Translations under genes and position numbers: made by a program
Notes under the pieces: generated by a model
Seen by the model: only the letters and a program-made list of their open reading frames with translations
The model's database searches: none
What the model was told of the DNA's origin: nothing
Part shown: positions 44,893-53,183 of the stretch, in pieces
Numbering within the stretch: position 1 is the stretch's first letter
Layout of the letters: each line of letters begins with the position of its first letter
Source of the DNA: Vibrio atlanticus
GTDB taxonomy: Bacteria > Pseudomonadota > Gammaproteobacteria > Enterobacterales > Vibrionaceae
DNA length: 64,000 nt
Direction: 5' to 3'
Assembly: GCF_024347315.1 (NCBI RefSeq)
Contig: NZ_AP025461.1
Span: forward strand, 372,001 to 436,000

Positions 44893-44900
44893 TTAAAAAC

Positions 44901-44927
44901 GGCTCAGTGGTGTCGCACTGCTGAGCC
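44901..44927 (+). other. Intercistronic hairpin between ulaA and ulaC
   Basis: GGCTCAG (44901-44907) with CTGAGCC (44921-44927) and inner pairs GTG/CAC. No U-tract follows, so it is more likely an mRNA stabiliser or partial attenuator than a terminator. Confidence 0.55.
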
Positions 44928-44958
44928 AATAAAAACAATTATATAAGTGAGCAATAAC

Positions 44959-45426
44959 ATGAACTTAAAAGAATCTCTTATCAAGAATAACTCTATCCTA
45001 CTGAATGCAAAAGCAGCTGACTGGAAAGCGGCGATCAAGCTAGGTACTGACGCATTGGTTAAAGCCGGTGTTGCTGAAGAGCGTTACTACGACGCGATTA
45101 CCAAAGCGATTGGCGAAGAAGGCCCTTACATCTGTATTCACGATGCGTTCGCTCTGCCTCATTGCCGCCCTGAAGATGGTGTGATTCGCACCGGGTTTGC
45201 GTTAACCGTGCTTGAAACGCCCATTACGTTTGAAGGTGTTGATGAGCCAGTTGATGTACTGATCACGCTAGCGGGTAAAGATTCAGAAGAACACATCGAA
45301 GGTACCATGCAAGTGGCGAACTTGATTGAGTTCGATGAAGACTTCTCAAAACTGCGCGCATGCAAAAGCCCAGAAGAAGTGGCGCGTTTAATTGATGCTG
45401 CGTTACTGCAAGCGGAAGCAGCGTAA
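44959..45426 (+). CDS. ulaC: Ascorbate PTS IIA component UlaC
   Basis: A 155-residue mannitol-type IIA protein. The phosphorylated His is residue 68 in [12 protein letters not shown]. It takes phosphate from HPr and passes it to the IIB Cys of the fused permease. ATG at 44959 has GTGAG upstream; four in-frame residues before it are unlikely to be used. ulaF follows 10 bases after the stop codon. Confidence 0.9.
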   Translation: MNLKESLIKNNSILLNAKAADWKAAIKLGTDALVKAGVAEERYYDAITKAIGEEGPYICIHDAFALPHCRPEDGVIRTGFALTVLETPITFEGVDEPVDVLITLAGKDSEEHIEGTMQVANLIEFDEDFSKLRACKSPEEVARLIDAALLQAEAA

Positions 45427-45436
45427 GGAGACAACT

Positions 45437-46135
45437 ATGTCTAAATATAGCCAACTGAAACAACGCGTCTTAGAAGCCAATTTGCAGCTTCCGAAGTATG
45501 GTTTGGTGACATTCACTTGGGGCAATGTCTCTGAGTTTGATCGTACTAATGGTGTGATAGCGATTAAGCCATCAGGTGTCGAATACTGCGATATGACAGC
45601 TGAAGATATGGTGGTCGTCGATCTAGAAGGTAAGGTTGTTGAAGGGAAACTTAATCCTTCAAGTGATACCGCAACTCATTTAGAGCTTTACAAAGCTTTC
45701 CCTGAGGTCAGTGGCATTGTTCACACACATTCACGCAGTGCCACAATTTGGGCGCAAGCGGGTATCGATATTCCAGCATTGGGCACTACTCATGCGGACT
45801 ATTTCTACGGTGACATCCCATGTACACGTCGATTGTCTCACTCTGAAATTGCTGAAGAGTACGAGAAAAATACTGGCTTGGTGATCATTGAAGAGTTCAA
45901 GCAGCGTCGAATTGATCCAATGGCCGTTCCCAGCGTGATTGTTGCAGGACATGCGCCTTTCTCTTGGGGCAAAGACGCCAACGATGCGGTTCACAACGCG
46001 GTGGTATTAGAAGAAGTTTCTGCAATGGCGTTGGCAACGCGCACCTTGAACAGCGGCATCAAAATTCAGCCAGAACTATCCGACAAACACTACTTACGTA
46101 AGCACGGTGAAAATGCTTATTACGGCCAACAGTAA
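45437..46135 (+). CDS. ulaF: L-ribulose-5-phosphate 4-epimerase UlaF (first copy)
   Basis: A 232-residue class II aldolase-fold enzyme: [44 protein letters not shown] (zinc His pair), and [13 protein letters not shown]. It converts L-ribulose 5-phosphate to D-xylulose 5-phosphate. ATG at 45437 has a strong AAGGAG. A paralogue with near-identical motifs lies at 57533-58243 in the second cluster. Confidence 0.95.
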   Translation: MSKYSQLKQRVLEANLQLPKYGLVTFTWGNVSEFDRTNGVIAIKPSGVEYCDMTAEDMVVVDLEGKVVEGKLNPSSDTATHLELYKAFPEVSGIVHTHSRSATIWAQAGIDIPALGTTHADYFYGDIPCTRRLSHSEIAEEYEKNTGLVIIEEFKQRRIDPMAVPSVIVAGHAPFSWGKDANDAVHNAVVLEEVSAMALATRTLNSGIKIQPELSDKHYLRKHGENAYYGQQ

Positions 46136-46246
46136 ATCGACTGTTCGTTTAAGTAGGCTGTTTAAGTAAGCCGTTTAACGAGCTTCGACTCTAAGTAGTT
46201 TCAATATTGATTAGGCCCGACTTCAGGGAATAAGTGAGAGGACTCT

Positions 46247-47068
46247 ATGTATAAAGTGCTGGCGTTAGATCTCGATGGAACCGTGTTAAAGGATGATCAC
46301 ACGATTCATCCAGAACTGAAAAAGGCGATCCAAGAAGCCAAACAAAGTTGTCATGTCGTGATTGTGACTGGTCGACACCACACAGCAGCACGACCTTATT
46401 ACTACGAATTGGGGTTAGATACGCCAATCATTTGCTGTAACGGCACTTATGTTTATGACTATCAAACTGAAACGGTATTGACTCAAAACGCGATAGATAA
46501 AGACAAAGCACTGACCTTCATCTATATGGCAGAAGAGTTTCAGCTCAAAATGGTCATGTACATCACGCATGCCATGACGTACTCACACTACAACCCATTT
46601 GCCTACATGTTGGCATTGGAAAGTTGGGCAGAAACGGCACCAGAGCAACATCGCCCTCAAATTTACCAAGTGGAATCATTCATTGAAACGGCTCAGCAAG
46701 CCGAACACGTTTGGAAGTTTGTGGTGGAAGGTAGCCAAGACTCAGTAGACCGTTTAATGCAACACCCATGGATAGAAGAGAACTTCAACGGTGAGCGTTC
46801 TTGGTCAAACCGAATCGACTTTGCTGCGAAAGGTAACAGTAAGGGCCTACGCCTTGCTGAATACATCGCAGAACTCGGTTATCACGCCGATCACGTCATT
46901 GCCGTCGGTGATAACCACAACGACATATCCATGCTTAAGTACGCCGGGTTAGGCGTAGCGATGCTCAATGCTGATGACATCGTCAAGTCACACGTTCAAT
47001 GCGTGTGCTCAACAGATAACAACCATGATGGCTTAGCCCGTCTAATACGTGAACAAATTAAAGGATAA
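46247..47068 (+). CDS. Cof-type HAD-IIB phosphatase in the ula operon
   Basis: A 273-residue phosphatase: LALDLDGTVLKDDHTIHPELK, VVIVTGRHHTAARPYY, PIICCNGTYVYDY, and AVGDNHNDISMLKYAG. HAD motifs I-IV are intact. It sits between ulaF and ulaD, and its end overlaps the region just before the ulaD start by a few bases. A clear paralogue occupies the same place beside ulaF in the second cluster (56659-57522), so it probably acts on a pathway intermediate or side product. Substrate unknown. Confidence 0.85.
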   Translation: MYKVLALDLDGTVLKDDHTIHPELKKAIQEAKQSCHVVIVTGRHHTAARPYYYELGLDTPIICCNGTYVYDYQTETVLTQNAIDKDKALTFIYMAEEFQLKMVMYITHAMTYSHYNPFAYMLALESWAETAPEQHRPQIYQVESFIETAQQAEHVWKFVVEGSQDSVDRLMQHPWIEENFNGERSWSNRIDFAAKGNSKGLRLAEYIAELGYHADHVIAVGDNHNDISMLKYAGLGVAMLNADDIVKSHVQCVCSTDNNHDGLARLIREQIKG

Positions 47069-47072
47069 CAAC

Positions 47073-47720
47073 ATGACTAAACCAATGATTCAGATCGCCC
47101 TAGACCAAACAAACCTTCCTGCTGCCATTGAAGTGGCAAACAACGTTGAAAGCTTCGTTGATGTGATTGAAGTGGGCACTATTTTGGCGTTTGCAGAAGG
47201 CATGACAGCGGTTTCTACGCTTCGTAAAAACCACCCAGACCATATCCTTGTGTGCGACATGAAAACCACCGATGGTGGCGCTATTTTGGCTCGCATGGCA
47301 TTCGAAGCCGGTGCTGATTGGATTACCGTTTCTGCTGCTGCACACATCGCAACCATTGGTGCATGTAAGAAAGTCGCTGATGAATTTAACGGTGAAATCC
47401 AAATCGAAATTTATGGTAACTGGACAATGGACGACGCTCAATCTTGGGTCGACCTAGGTATTTCACAAGCGATTTACCACCGTTCTCGTGACGCTGAATT
47501 AGCCGGTGTAGGTTGGACAGAAGAAGATCTCGTGAAGATGCGTGCATTGTCTGAAATGGGTATCGAGCTTTCTATCACGGGCGGTATCGTGCCTGAAGAC
47601 CTTTACCTATTTGAAGGCATTAAAGCGAAAACCTTTATCGCAGGCCGTGCACTTGCAGGCGACAAAGGTAAAGAGACAGCAGAAGCGCTAAAAGCTCAGA
47701 TCGATCGCTACTGGAACTAG
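47073..47720 (+). CDS. ulaD: 3-keto-L-gulonate-6-phosphate decarboxylase UlaD (first copy)
   Basis: A 215-residue TIM barrel of the orotidine-decarboxylase superfamily. IQIALDQTNLPAAIEVA, VDVIEVGTILAFAEG, LVCDMKTTDGGAI (the D-x-K-x-x-D catalytic motif) and SITGGIVPED are diagnostic. It converts 3-keto-L-gulonate 6-phosphate to L-xylulose 5-phosphate. ATG at 47073 follows AGGA. A second copy is at 53950-54636. Confidence 0.95.
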   Translation: MTKPMIQIALDQTNLPAAIEVANNVESFVDVIEVGTILAFAEGMTAVSTLRKNHPDHILVCDMKTTDGGAILARMAFEAGADWITVSAAAHIATIGACKKVADEFNGEIQIEIYGNWTMDDAQSWVDLGISQAIYHRSRDAELAGVGWTEEDLVKMRALSEMGIELSITGGIVPEDLYLFEGIKAKTFIAGRALAGDKGKETAEALKAQIDRYWN

Positions 47721-47728
47721 GAGGCGTT

Positions 47729-48610
47729 ATGTATCAAAACTTGTTACGCCACCGTGTTGGGCTTTATGAAAAGGCTCTACCTAACGAACTCAGCTGGGAA
47801 GATAAACTTAAGCAAACCAAAGAACTCGGCTTTGATTTTCTTGAGATATCGGTCGATGAATCAGACGAGCGTCGCAGTCGATTAGATTGGAATGACGAAG
47901 AAGTGTATGCCTTGCGTCACCTGTGTGAAAAGCATGGTGTACCGCTGCAATCCATGTGTTTAAGCGCGCATCGTAAGTTCCCATTTGGTTCAGCAGATCC
48001 GGCGATTCGTGAACAAGCAGTTATTCATATGGAAAAAGCGATCTCACTCGCTTATAAGTTGGGTATTCGTACCATTCAACTGGCTGGGTATGACGTTTAC
48101 TACGAGCCAGCGGATAAGGTGACTCACCAGAGGTTCATTGAAGGCATGAAGCTTTCGGCGCAGTTGGCGGAAAGATCAGGGGTAATGCTCGCTGTGGAGA
48201 TCATGGATACCGATTACTTGAACTCTTTAAGCAAGTTTGAAGTGCTGAGTCGCGAGATTAACTCGCCTTATTTCACGGCATACCCTGACGTAGGCAACAT
48301 CTCTGGCTGGAACTACGACATAGTGACGGAGCTAAAACTGAGTAAGCCTCATATCACTCAAATTCACCTCAAAGACACTTATAAAGTAACTGACGAATAC
48401 AAAGGGCAATTCCGAGACTTAGTGATTGGTGATGGCGAAGTAGACTTCAATGCAATTTTTGAAACGTTGAAGGAGACTGAGTGCGTCGTACCACTCGTGA
48501 TCGAGATGTGGGCTCAAGATGAACGTTGGAAAGAGAACATTCTCACGGCACAAAAACGTTTGAATGATGTTTGTGTGCAAACGGGTGTTCCGAGATTGTT
48601 TGATCACTAA
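47729..48610 (+). CDS. ulaE: L-ribulose-5-phosphate (L-xylulose-5-phosphate) 3-epimerase UlaE (first copy)
   Basis: A 293-residue xylose-isomerase-like TIM barrel: RVGLYEKALPNELSWEDKL, DFLEISVDESDERRSRLDW, LSAHRKFPFGS, LAVEIMDTDYLNSLSKF, and AYPDVGNISGWNYD. It interconverts L-xylulose 5-phosphate and L-ribulose 5-phosphate. It is the last gene of the ula operon, 8 bases after ulaD, with AGGAGG before its ATG and a strong terminator after it. A second copy is at 52305-53174. Confidence 0.95.
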   Translation: MYQNLLRHRVGLYEKALPNELSWEDKLKQTKELGFDFLEISVDESDERRSRLDWNDEEVYALRHLCEKHGVPLQSMCLSAHRKFPFGSADPAIREQAVIHMEKAISLAYKLGIRTIQLAGYDVYYEPADKVTHQRFIEGMKLSAQLAERSGVMLAVEIMDTDYLNSLSKFEVLSREINSPYFTAYPDVGNISGWNYDIVTELKLSKPHITQIHLKDTYKVTDEYKGQFRDLVIGDGEVDFNAIFETLKETECVVPLVIEMWAQDERWKENILTAQKRLNDVCVQTGVPRLFDH

Positions 48611-48670
48611 CTCTACTTAGAATGATTAACTGGTTTCTCTTTGCGTTTTCGATGCTCCTAACGAAAAGAG

Positions 48671-48707
48671 AAAATGCAGCATATTGCCCCCAATATGCTG
48701 CATTTTT
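48671..48707 (+). terminator. Strong intrinsic terminator of the ula operon
   Basis: A perfect 16-bp stem (48671-48686 with 48691-48706, arm AAAATGCAGCATATTG) with a CCCC loop and T-run. Confidence 0.9.
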
Positions 48708-48776
48708 ATATCAACTCGGCACTTTAAGCCATTTAAAGCAGCAGAAATGATGTCAATTTCGCAATAGCTACAGTGT

Positions 48777-48986
48777 TTAAACCGCGATCGTCACATGATC
48801 ACGGCCCACTTCAGCCATCTGAATCAGGTAGTCCGTGTGGTATTTTTTCTTGATGACGATTTGGCTACCGATTTCAGCAACAATCTTTACCACTTCCAAC
48901 GCATCAGAAGGATGCAATGAAGAGTCTTTTGAAATTTCGATATTAACGCCTAAATTTGCCAATTTGATGATGTCGCTAGAATGCAT
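48777..48986 (-). CDS. Small HPr-like protein
   Basis: A 69-residue protein. From residue 14 it can be aligned by eye with HPr: VNIEISKDSSLHPSDALEVV resembles the VTI...GLHTRPA segment, with His25 in the place of the phosphorylated histidine, and YLIQMAEVGRDHVTI resembles LFKLQTLGLTQGTVVTI. The conserved Arg and Pro two and three places after the His are absent, and the last helix of HPr is missing. ATG at 48986 has GGA upstream. It is convergent with the PTS-dependent ula operon. The HPr relation is my inference and needs testing. Confidence 0.5.
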   Translation of the reverse strand: MHSSDIIKLANLGVNIEISKDSSLHPSDALEVVKIVAEIGSQIVIKKKYHTDYLIQMAEVGRDHVTIAV

Positions 48987-49232
48987 GGTCGTGTCCAAGG
49001 TTTTTGATTTTCGTGGACTATATCATCTTCAATTTATGCAACTCTACTTGGTTTAAGTAAAAATGGGTGAGATGTGCTCAAAATATGATTTCAATAGTAA
49101 AACAACGGCTTTTATTGCATCAATTCGTTTAATTGTCGGATTGTTGAATAAGATCATATTAAGACGATCATGAATAGGTTTTATGTATGGTGATTAGTAG
49201 TATGAGTCTCAAAACAATATGAGAGATTGACG

Positions 49233-49862
49233 ATGCCAAAGTTAGATAAATATAAAGGAATTATTTTTGATCTCGATGGGACTCTGGTCAATTCTATGGT
49301 GGCACACGCTCATGCATGGGAACAAACTTGTCAGAAGTTTGGTATTCCCTACGACAAAGAGTGGCTCGATCAACTTGGTGGGATGCCATCGCGAAAAGTG
49401 ACTCAAGAGATCCTTAAGCGTTACGATCTAACTCTTGATGCTCAACAAATTACTTCGGACAAAATTGCCAACTTTGAAGCCATTGAGCACAAAGGGGATG
49501 TTATTCCAGAAACCTATGCACTCTTACAGCAACAGTATCAGTTGAAAAAGATAGGTATCGGCACTGGTGCTCAAGCCAAGCATGCAAGGGCGATTTTAAA
49601 GACGACCGATATCCCATCAATGATACGTACGATTGTGACTTCAGATGACGTAGAAAATCACAAACCTAACCCAGATACTTTTCTGAAAGTCGCTAGCCAG
49701 TTAGAGCTTGAACCGAGCGATTGTGTGGTGTTTGAAGATACGATTATAGGCCAGCACGCAGCGACATCGGCAGGCATGGATTGCTACATGGTTGAAAACG
49801 GGCAGATAACTAAATTTGTTCCAGCGAATGGTTTGGAAGTGGGTAGCGGACCTGAGCTCTGA
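49233..49862 (+). CDS. Beta-phosphoglucomutase-like HAD phosphatase, YqaB type
   Basis: A 209-residue HAD-IA protein: [53 protein letters not shown] and [13 protein letters not shown]. All HAD motifs are present. It resembles YqaB (fructose-1-phosphate/6-phosphogluconate phosphatase) more than true beta-phosphoglucomutase. Its final residues ([10 protein letters not shown]) are immediately followed by a fragment of another gene (rpe), so the C-terminal few residues may be the product of a fusion junction. Confidence 0.8.
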   Translation: MPKLDKYKGIIFDLDGTLVNSMVAHAHAWEQTCQKFGIPYDKEWLDQLGGMPSRKVTQEILKRYDLTLDAQQITSDKIANFEAIEHKGDVIPETYALLQQQYQLKKIGIGTGAQAKHARAILKTTDIPSMIRTIVTSDDVENHKPNPDTFLKVASQLELEPSDCVVFEDTIIGQHAATSAGMDCYMVENGQITKFVPANGLEVGSGPEL

Positions 49863-50061
49863 AACTAAGCTGCGTTCAATCAGATCGCGCATTAATGAAT
49901 CAGGCCGAAATATTCGTTTAGAAGTCGACGGTGGTGTGAAAGTTAACTACATAAAAGAGATTGCTGAAGCGGGTGCCGATATGTTCGTTGCGGGCTCTGC
50001 TATTTTTGATAGTGAAGATTATCAACAAGCTATCGATTCAATGCGATCGGAGTTAGCTTAA
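49855..50061 (+). pseudogene. 3' fragment of ribulose-phosphate 3-epimerase (rpe)
   Basis: About 67 codons, starting at roughly 49861 in a frame different from the upstream HAD gene. [36 protein letters not shown] and MFVAGSAIF match the last third of D-ribulose-5-phosphate 3-epimerase, including the phosphate-binding GSAIF loop. The catalytic N-terminal two thirds are absent and no start codon or ribosome site fits. A terminator follows as for a normal gene end. It appears to be the relic of a deletion that joined the HAD gene to rpe. Confidence 0.8.
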
Positions 50062-50095
50062 TTGAATTAAGTAGTGTATCTACTTATGTATAAAG

Positions 50096-50133
50096 GCTCG
50101 AAGTATTCTGTAGACCAGGCTTCGAGCTTTTTT
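50096..50133 (+). terminator. Intrinsic terminator after the rpe fragment
   Basis: GCTCGAAG (50096-50103) with CTTCGAGC (50120-50127), then six T. Confidence 0.8.
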
Positions 50134-50246
50134 GTATCTAATAGATGTTGATTTAATGGAAAACTACGTGGAGTCAGGGGAGGTTGCGTTGTTGGAGTTC
50201 TCTTCAGTTATAGCTTTTTCGTTGTGTAATAAAACTACAGTTAATG

Positions 50247-50295
50247 TTGACTTTGGTCACATAACGGCGCAAAATTGACCTCAGGTCACATAACG
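50247..50295 (+). repeat. Direct repeat upstream of small membrane protein gene
   Basis: TTGAC-3-GGTCACATAACG at 50247-50266 and TTGAC-4-GGTCACATAACG at 50275-50295. The duplicated 20-base unit includes a possible -35 hexamer and ends 13 bases before the small gene at 50309. Could be a tandem operator or a promoter duplication. Confidence 0.75.
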
Positions 50296-50308
50296 ATGAG
50301 AACACAGT

Positions 50309-50446
50309 ATGAACGCTACAGTAATCACGAATGAAAACAACGTATCACTAGCAAAACCTTCAGTAATGAATGAAGTTCTATTTTTTGCTAAGTCTACCGT
50401 TATCATGGGTGCAATTATCCTACTTGTTGCTTCTGCTTGGGTTTAA
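50309..50446 (+). CDS. Small single-pass membrane protein (45 residues)
   Basis: Starts MNATVITNENNVSLAKPSV and ends with one hydrophobic segment of about 22 residues (VLFFAKSTVIMGAIILLVAS plus AWV), so probably a single-span inner-membrane peptide with its N-terminus inside or outside undetermined. GAG lies 8 bases before the ATG. The hydrophilic head, the single helix and the upstream duplicated element argue for a real gene. Family unrecognised; it resembles stress-induced small membrane proteins only in layout. Confidence 0.6.
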   Translation: MNATVITNENNVSLAKPSVMNEVLFFAKSTVIMGAIILLVASAWV

Positions 50447-50663
50447 TTTCTAAAATAACCCGCGTTAAGTGTGATCAGTGGTGGTGATTAGCCACTCACT
50501 GATTCAAACTAACGTCAGAAGCACTAAATTTATTTACCTTCCCCATTCCACCTTCCCTTTCTCCACCCTGACTTTTAGACCAATCAGGCCGACTTTCTAG
50601 TCATCTACTTAGTTACTGAATCAAGTGATTGACTAAACCAAGTTACCTATCTAAACCAACTGT

Positions 50664-51881
50664 TTAAACACGATGCTTTAAACTAGACCAGTACAAAACT
50701 ATCATTAATACATACGCTAATGCGGGCGCAATATAACTCGTACTCAGCGAAAGCTCATCAATCAAACTCGCCTGTACGAATGGTAAAACAACCCCTCCAA
50801 TTGAACACATAATGAGAATTGCTGCCCCTTGTGAGTTTTGCTTACCTGATGCATGTAGCGCTTGTGCGTAAATGATAGGGTAGAGTGCTGAATTACATAA
50901 CCCTACGACAAGCATCAAATAGCCAATCCAAACATAACTTTGATAGACCGCAACGGCACTAATCAAAGCGGCAATAACGCAAGACAGTGAGAAGAGATAG
51001 TGCTTGTTTACAGTGTTTCCAAACTTGGCGAATAACACTCTTCCAACAAACATTAATACCCAATAAAGAGCGATGATCTGTGTTGCGAAGACCAAACCAA
51101 GGTCGCCATATTGCTGGTCGGCAAGATACGCAATAGTAAAAGTACCAAAACTGACCTCGACACCGATGTACAGCAACAGTACCAACGCTAACTTCATAAA
51201 CTGCTGATTTTTAATTAGAAGCCTTAACCCTCGCCAAAAGCCAGTCATCTGTTTTGGTTTGATATCTGGAAGCTTCATTTTGCTAAAAAATACCAGTAAG
51301 CCGAAAAAGAACAGGGCGATGAATAAGAACAGATACGAAACTTGATGGGCGGTGTTGTCGACGTTAAAACTTGTAGCCACGAGAATGACAGCGGTAAGCA
51401 CTAGCGGACCAAGCACAGTGCCAACGGAGTTAGATGCTGTTGCCACACTTTGACGTATAACACTCTTATCGGGTGTCGAGAGAAGTGATACGTAAGGTGA
51501 ACTCACTACTTGAATTGCTGACACACCTGAGGCCATCAATAAGATCCCAATGAGTGTTGGAACAAGCTCTTCTCCTCGCACTAAATATGCCATGGCTAGA
51601 CAGCCCAGAAGGCACCATATCAAGCAGAACTTCAGCGTAGTTCTATAGCCAATTTTTGCCATGACAAATGACGTTGGAAGCGACACCGTAATTCGGGTGA
51701 TAAAAAAGGCCATGGGAAATAGCATCGCCATTTTATAATCGAGAGAGAAAGCTTCTTTGTAATGTGGAATTAGCGAGTTACTTGAAACGGTAATTAAACC
51801 CCAGATAAAAAAGATCAGAGACAGTAAGACCAGTGGGGCATCTTTTAACGGGAATACTTTTTTTAGCGGGAATACTTTCAT
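50664..51881 (-). CDS. MFS transporter, sugar (FucP-like) type
   Basis: A 405-residue protein with twelve membrane segments: LVLLSLIFFIWGLITVSSNSLIPHY, IGYRTTLKFCLIWCLLGC, and QSVATASNSVGTVLGPL. The overall look is of FucP-like or DHA permeases. It lies downstream of the diketogulonate operon on the same strand, behind a terminator (51905-51934), so it may be an additional uptake system expressed by read-through or its own promoter. Substrate not predictable, but a sugar acid or ketose would fit the context. Confidence 0.75.
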   Translation of the reverse strand: MKVFPLKKVFPLKDAPLVLLSLIFFIWGLITVSSNSLIPHYKEAFSLDYKMAMLFPMAFFITRITVSLPTSFVMAKIGYRTTLKFCLIWCLLGCLAMAYLVRGEELVPTLIGILLMASGVSAIQVVSSPYVSLLSTPDKSVIRQSVATASNSVGTVLGPLVLTAVILVATSFNVDNTAHQVSYLFLFIALFFFGLLVFFSKMKLPDIKPKQMTGFWRGLRLLIKNQQFMKLALVLLLYIGVEVSFGTFTIAYLADQQYGDLGLVFATQIIALYWVLMFVGRVLFAKFGNTVNKHYLFSLSCVIAALISAVAVYQSYVWIGYLMLVVGLCNSALYPIIYAQALHASGKQNSQGAAILIMCSIGGVVLPFVQASLIDELSLSTSYIAPALAYVLMIVLYWSSLKHRV

Positions 51882-51904
51882 AGTAATTCCTTATCAATAG
51901 CGAT

Positions 51905-51934
51905 AAAAAAAGCAGAAGATGATCTTCTGCTTTT
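51905..51934 (-). terminator. Intrinsic terminator of the yia/sgb-type operon
   Basis: AAAAGCAGAAGA and TCTTCTGCTTTT with a 3-base loop; minus-strand side continues T-rich. Located between the ABM-like gene and the MFS gene. Confidence 0.85.
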
Positions 51935-51970
51935 CGATTGAGACTTTACGGTGTGTTGCCTATTGAGCCG

Positions 51971-52294
51971 TTAATCACGTACAAAATTGATGTGATGAAC
52001 ATAAATGTTGTATTTCTCAATAATCATCTTCGTTGCATGCATACTTTTGATTCGTTGCTCAGAATCTAAAGCAGCAGCCATTGCTGACTCGTTCTCGTAA
52101 CTGTGTTGCATCATAAGCAGTAGGTTTTTATGGCTGTCAGCTTCAATTGCTTCAGGCTTATTCAGCGTTAACCCTTGGTTATTCGGAAATGTGCGAATAA
52201 TAGGCGCGACTTCGTTTTCCATGTATTGGTAGAAGTCTTGCTTTTGATCTTCAGTTAAATCGGCTTCGAAAAAAGCGGTGCGAAAAATTGTCAT
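51971..52294 (-). CDS. Small ABM/EthD-like dimeric alpha-beta barrel protein
   Basis: A 107-residue protein: MTIFRTAFFEADLTEDQKQD, then EVAPIIRTFPNNQGL and LLLMMQHSYENESAM. The pattern (beta, helix, beta, beta, helix, beta) and the NQGL and HSYEN positions resemble antibiotic-monooxygenase/EthD-type barrels. ATG at 52294 has GGAAACGACC upstream. It is the last gene of the operon, 10 bases after the second ulaE. It may process or tautomerise an unstable ascorbate oxidation product, which is speculation. Confidence 0.6.
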   Translation of the reverse strand: MTIFRTAFFEADLTEDQKQDFYQYMENEVAPIIRTFPNNQGLTLNKPEAIEADSHKNLLLMMQHSYENESAMAAALDSEQRIKSMHATKMIIEKYNIYVHHINFVRD

Positions 52295-52304
52295 GGTCGT
52301 TTCC

Positions 52305-53174
52305 TTACAGTTCAAAGCCAGATTGGTTAGCGATAGATTTCAACGTTGCTTTTGCTTGTTTGATATCGTCTAACCAGTTGTCATTTTTAGCCCACATTTC
52401 AATCACTAATGGTGCGCTGTAATCAATTTCAGCAAGTGTTTTGAAAATAGCAGGGAAGTCGACTTGGCCTTCGCCTATAACAAGATCTCGGAACTGGCCT
52501 TTGCAGGTTTCTGAAACTCGCAGTGTATCTTTTAGGTGCACTTGTACTAGGTGATCACGGCTTAGCTTTAGTTCGGTACACACATCGTAATTCCAACCTG
52601 AGATGTTACCGACATCTGGGTAAGCCATGAAGTAAGGCGATGGGATCTCACGCTTAAGCACTTCAAACTTACTTAATGAGTTGAGGTACGGAGTATCCAT
52701 GATCTCTACACCTAACATGATGCCTGCACGTTCTGCCATTTTGGTGGCTTGTTGCATGCCTTCAATGAAGCGAGCGTGAGTTTCAGCCGATTGTGGCTCG
52801 TAGTAAACGTCATAGCCTGCCATTTGAATACAGCGAATGCCAAGCTTGTAAGCCAATGAAATCGCTTTTTCCATGATGATCAGCGATTCAGTGCGGATAC
52901 CGTCATCCATTGAGCCAAATGGGAACTTACGGTGCGCGCTCAAACACATCGATTGGAATGGCATTTGATGCTTTTCACATAGGCGGCGAAGTTCATAAAT
53001 CTCTTCGTCTGACCAATCTAAACGAGCACGTCGCTCGTTGGTCTCATCGACTGAAATTTCTACAAAGTCGAAGCCAGCTTCTTTGGCGTGAACCAAACGC
53101 TCTTCCCATGTAAGGGTGGTTGGCATCGCTTTTTCGTAAATACCTAATCTGAATTTGTTTTTAGAATCAAACAT
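52305..53174 (-). CDS. sgbU: L-ribulose-5-phosphate 3-epimerase, second copy (UlaE/SgbU)
   Basis: A 289-residue paralogue of the protein at 47729-48610: FRLGIYEKAMPTTLTWEERL, DFVEISVDETNERRARLDW, CLSAHRKFPFGS, and YPDVGNISGWNYDVCTELKLS. Catalytic motifs are intact. Its place in a yia-type operon matches sgbU of E. coli, so it should turn L-xylulose 5-phosphate into L-ribulose 5-phosphate. Confidence 0.9.
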   Translation of the reverse strand: MFDSKNKFRLGIYEKAMPTTLTWEERLVHAKEAGFDFVEISVDETNERRARLDWSDEEIYELRRLCEKHQMPFQSMCLSAHRKFPFGSMDDGIRTESLIIMEKAISLAYKLGIRCIQMAGYDVYYEPQSAETHARFIEGMQQATKMAERAGIMLGVEIMDTPYLNSLSKFEVLKREIPSPYFMAYPDVGNISGWNYDVCTELKLSRDHLVQVHLKDTLRVSETCKGQFRDLVIGEGQVDFPAIFKTLAEIDYSAPLVIEMWAKNDNWLDDIKQAKATLKSIANQSGFEL

Positions 53175-53183
53175 TCTTTTTCC

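Noticed and set aside
44901-44927. Terminator between ulaA and ulaC
   Set aside because: The hairpin lacks a T-run, so I list it as an intercistronic hairpin only.
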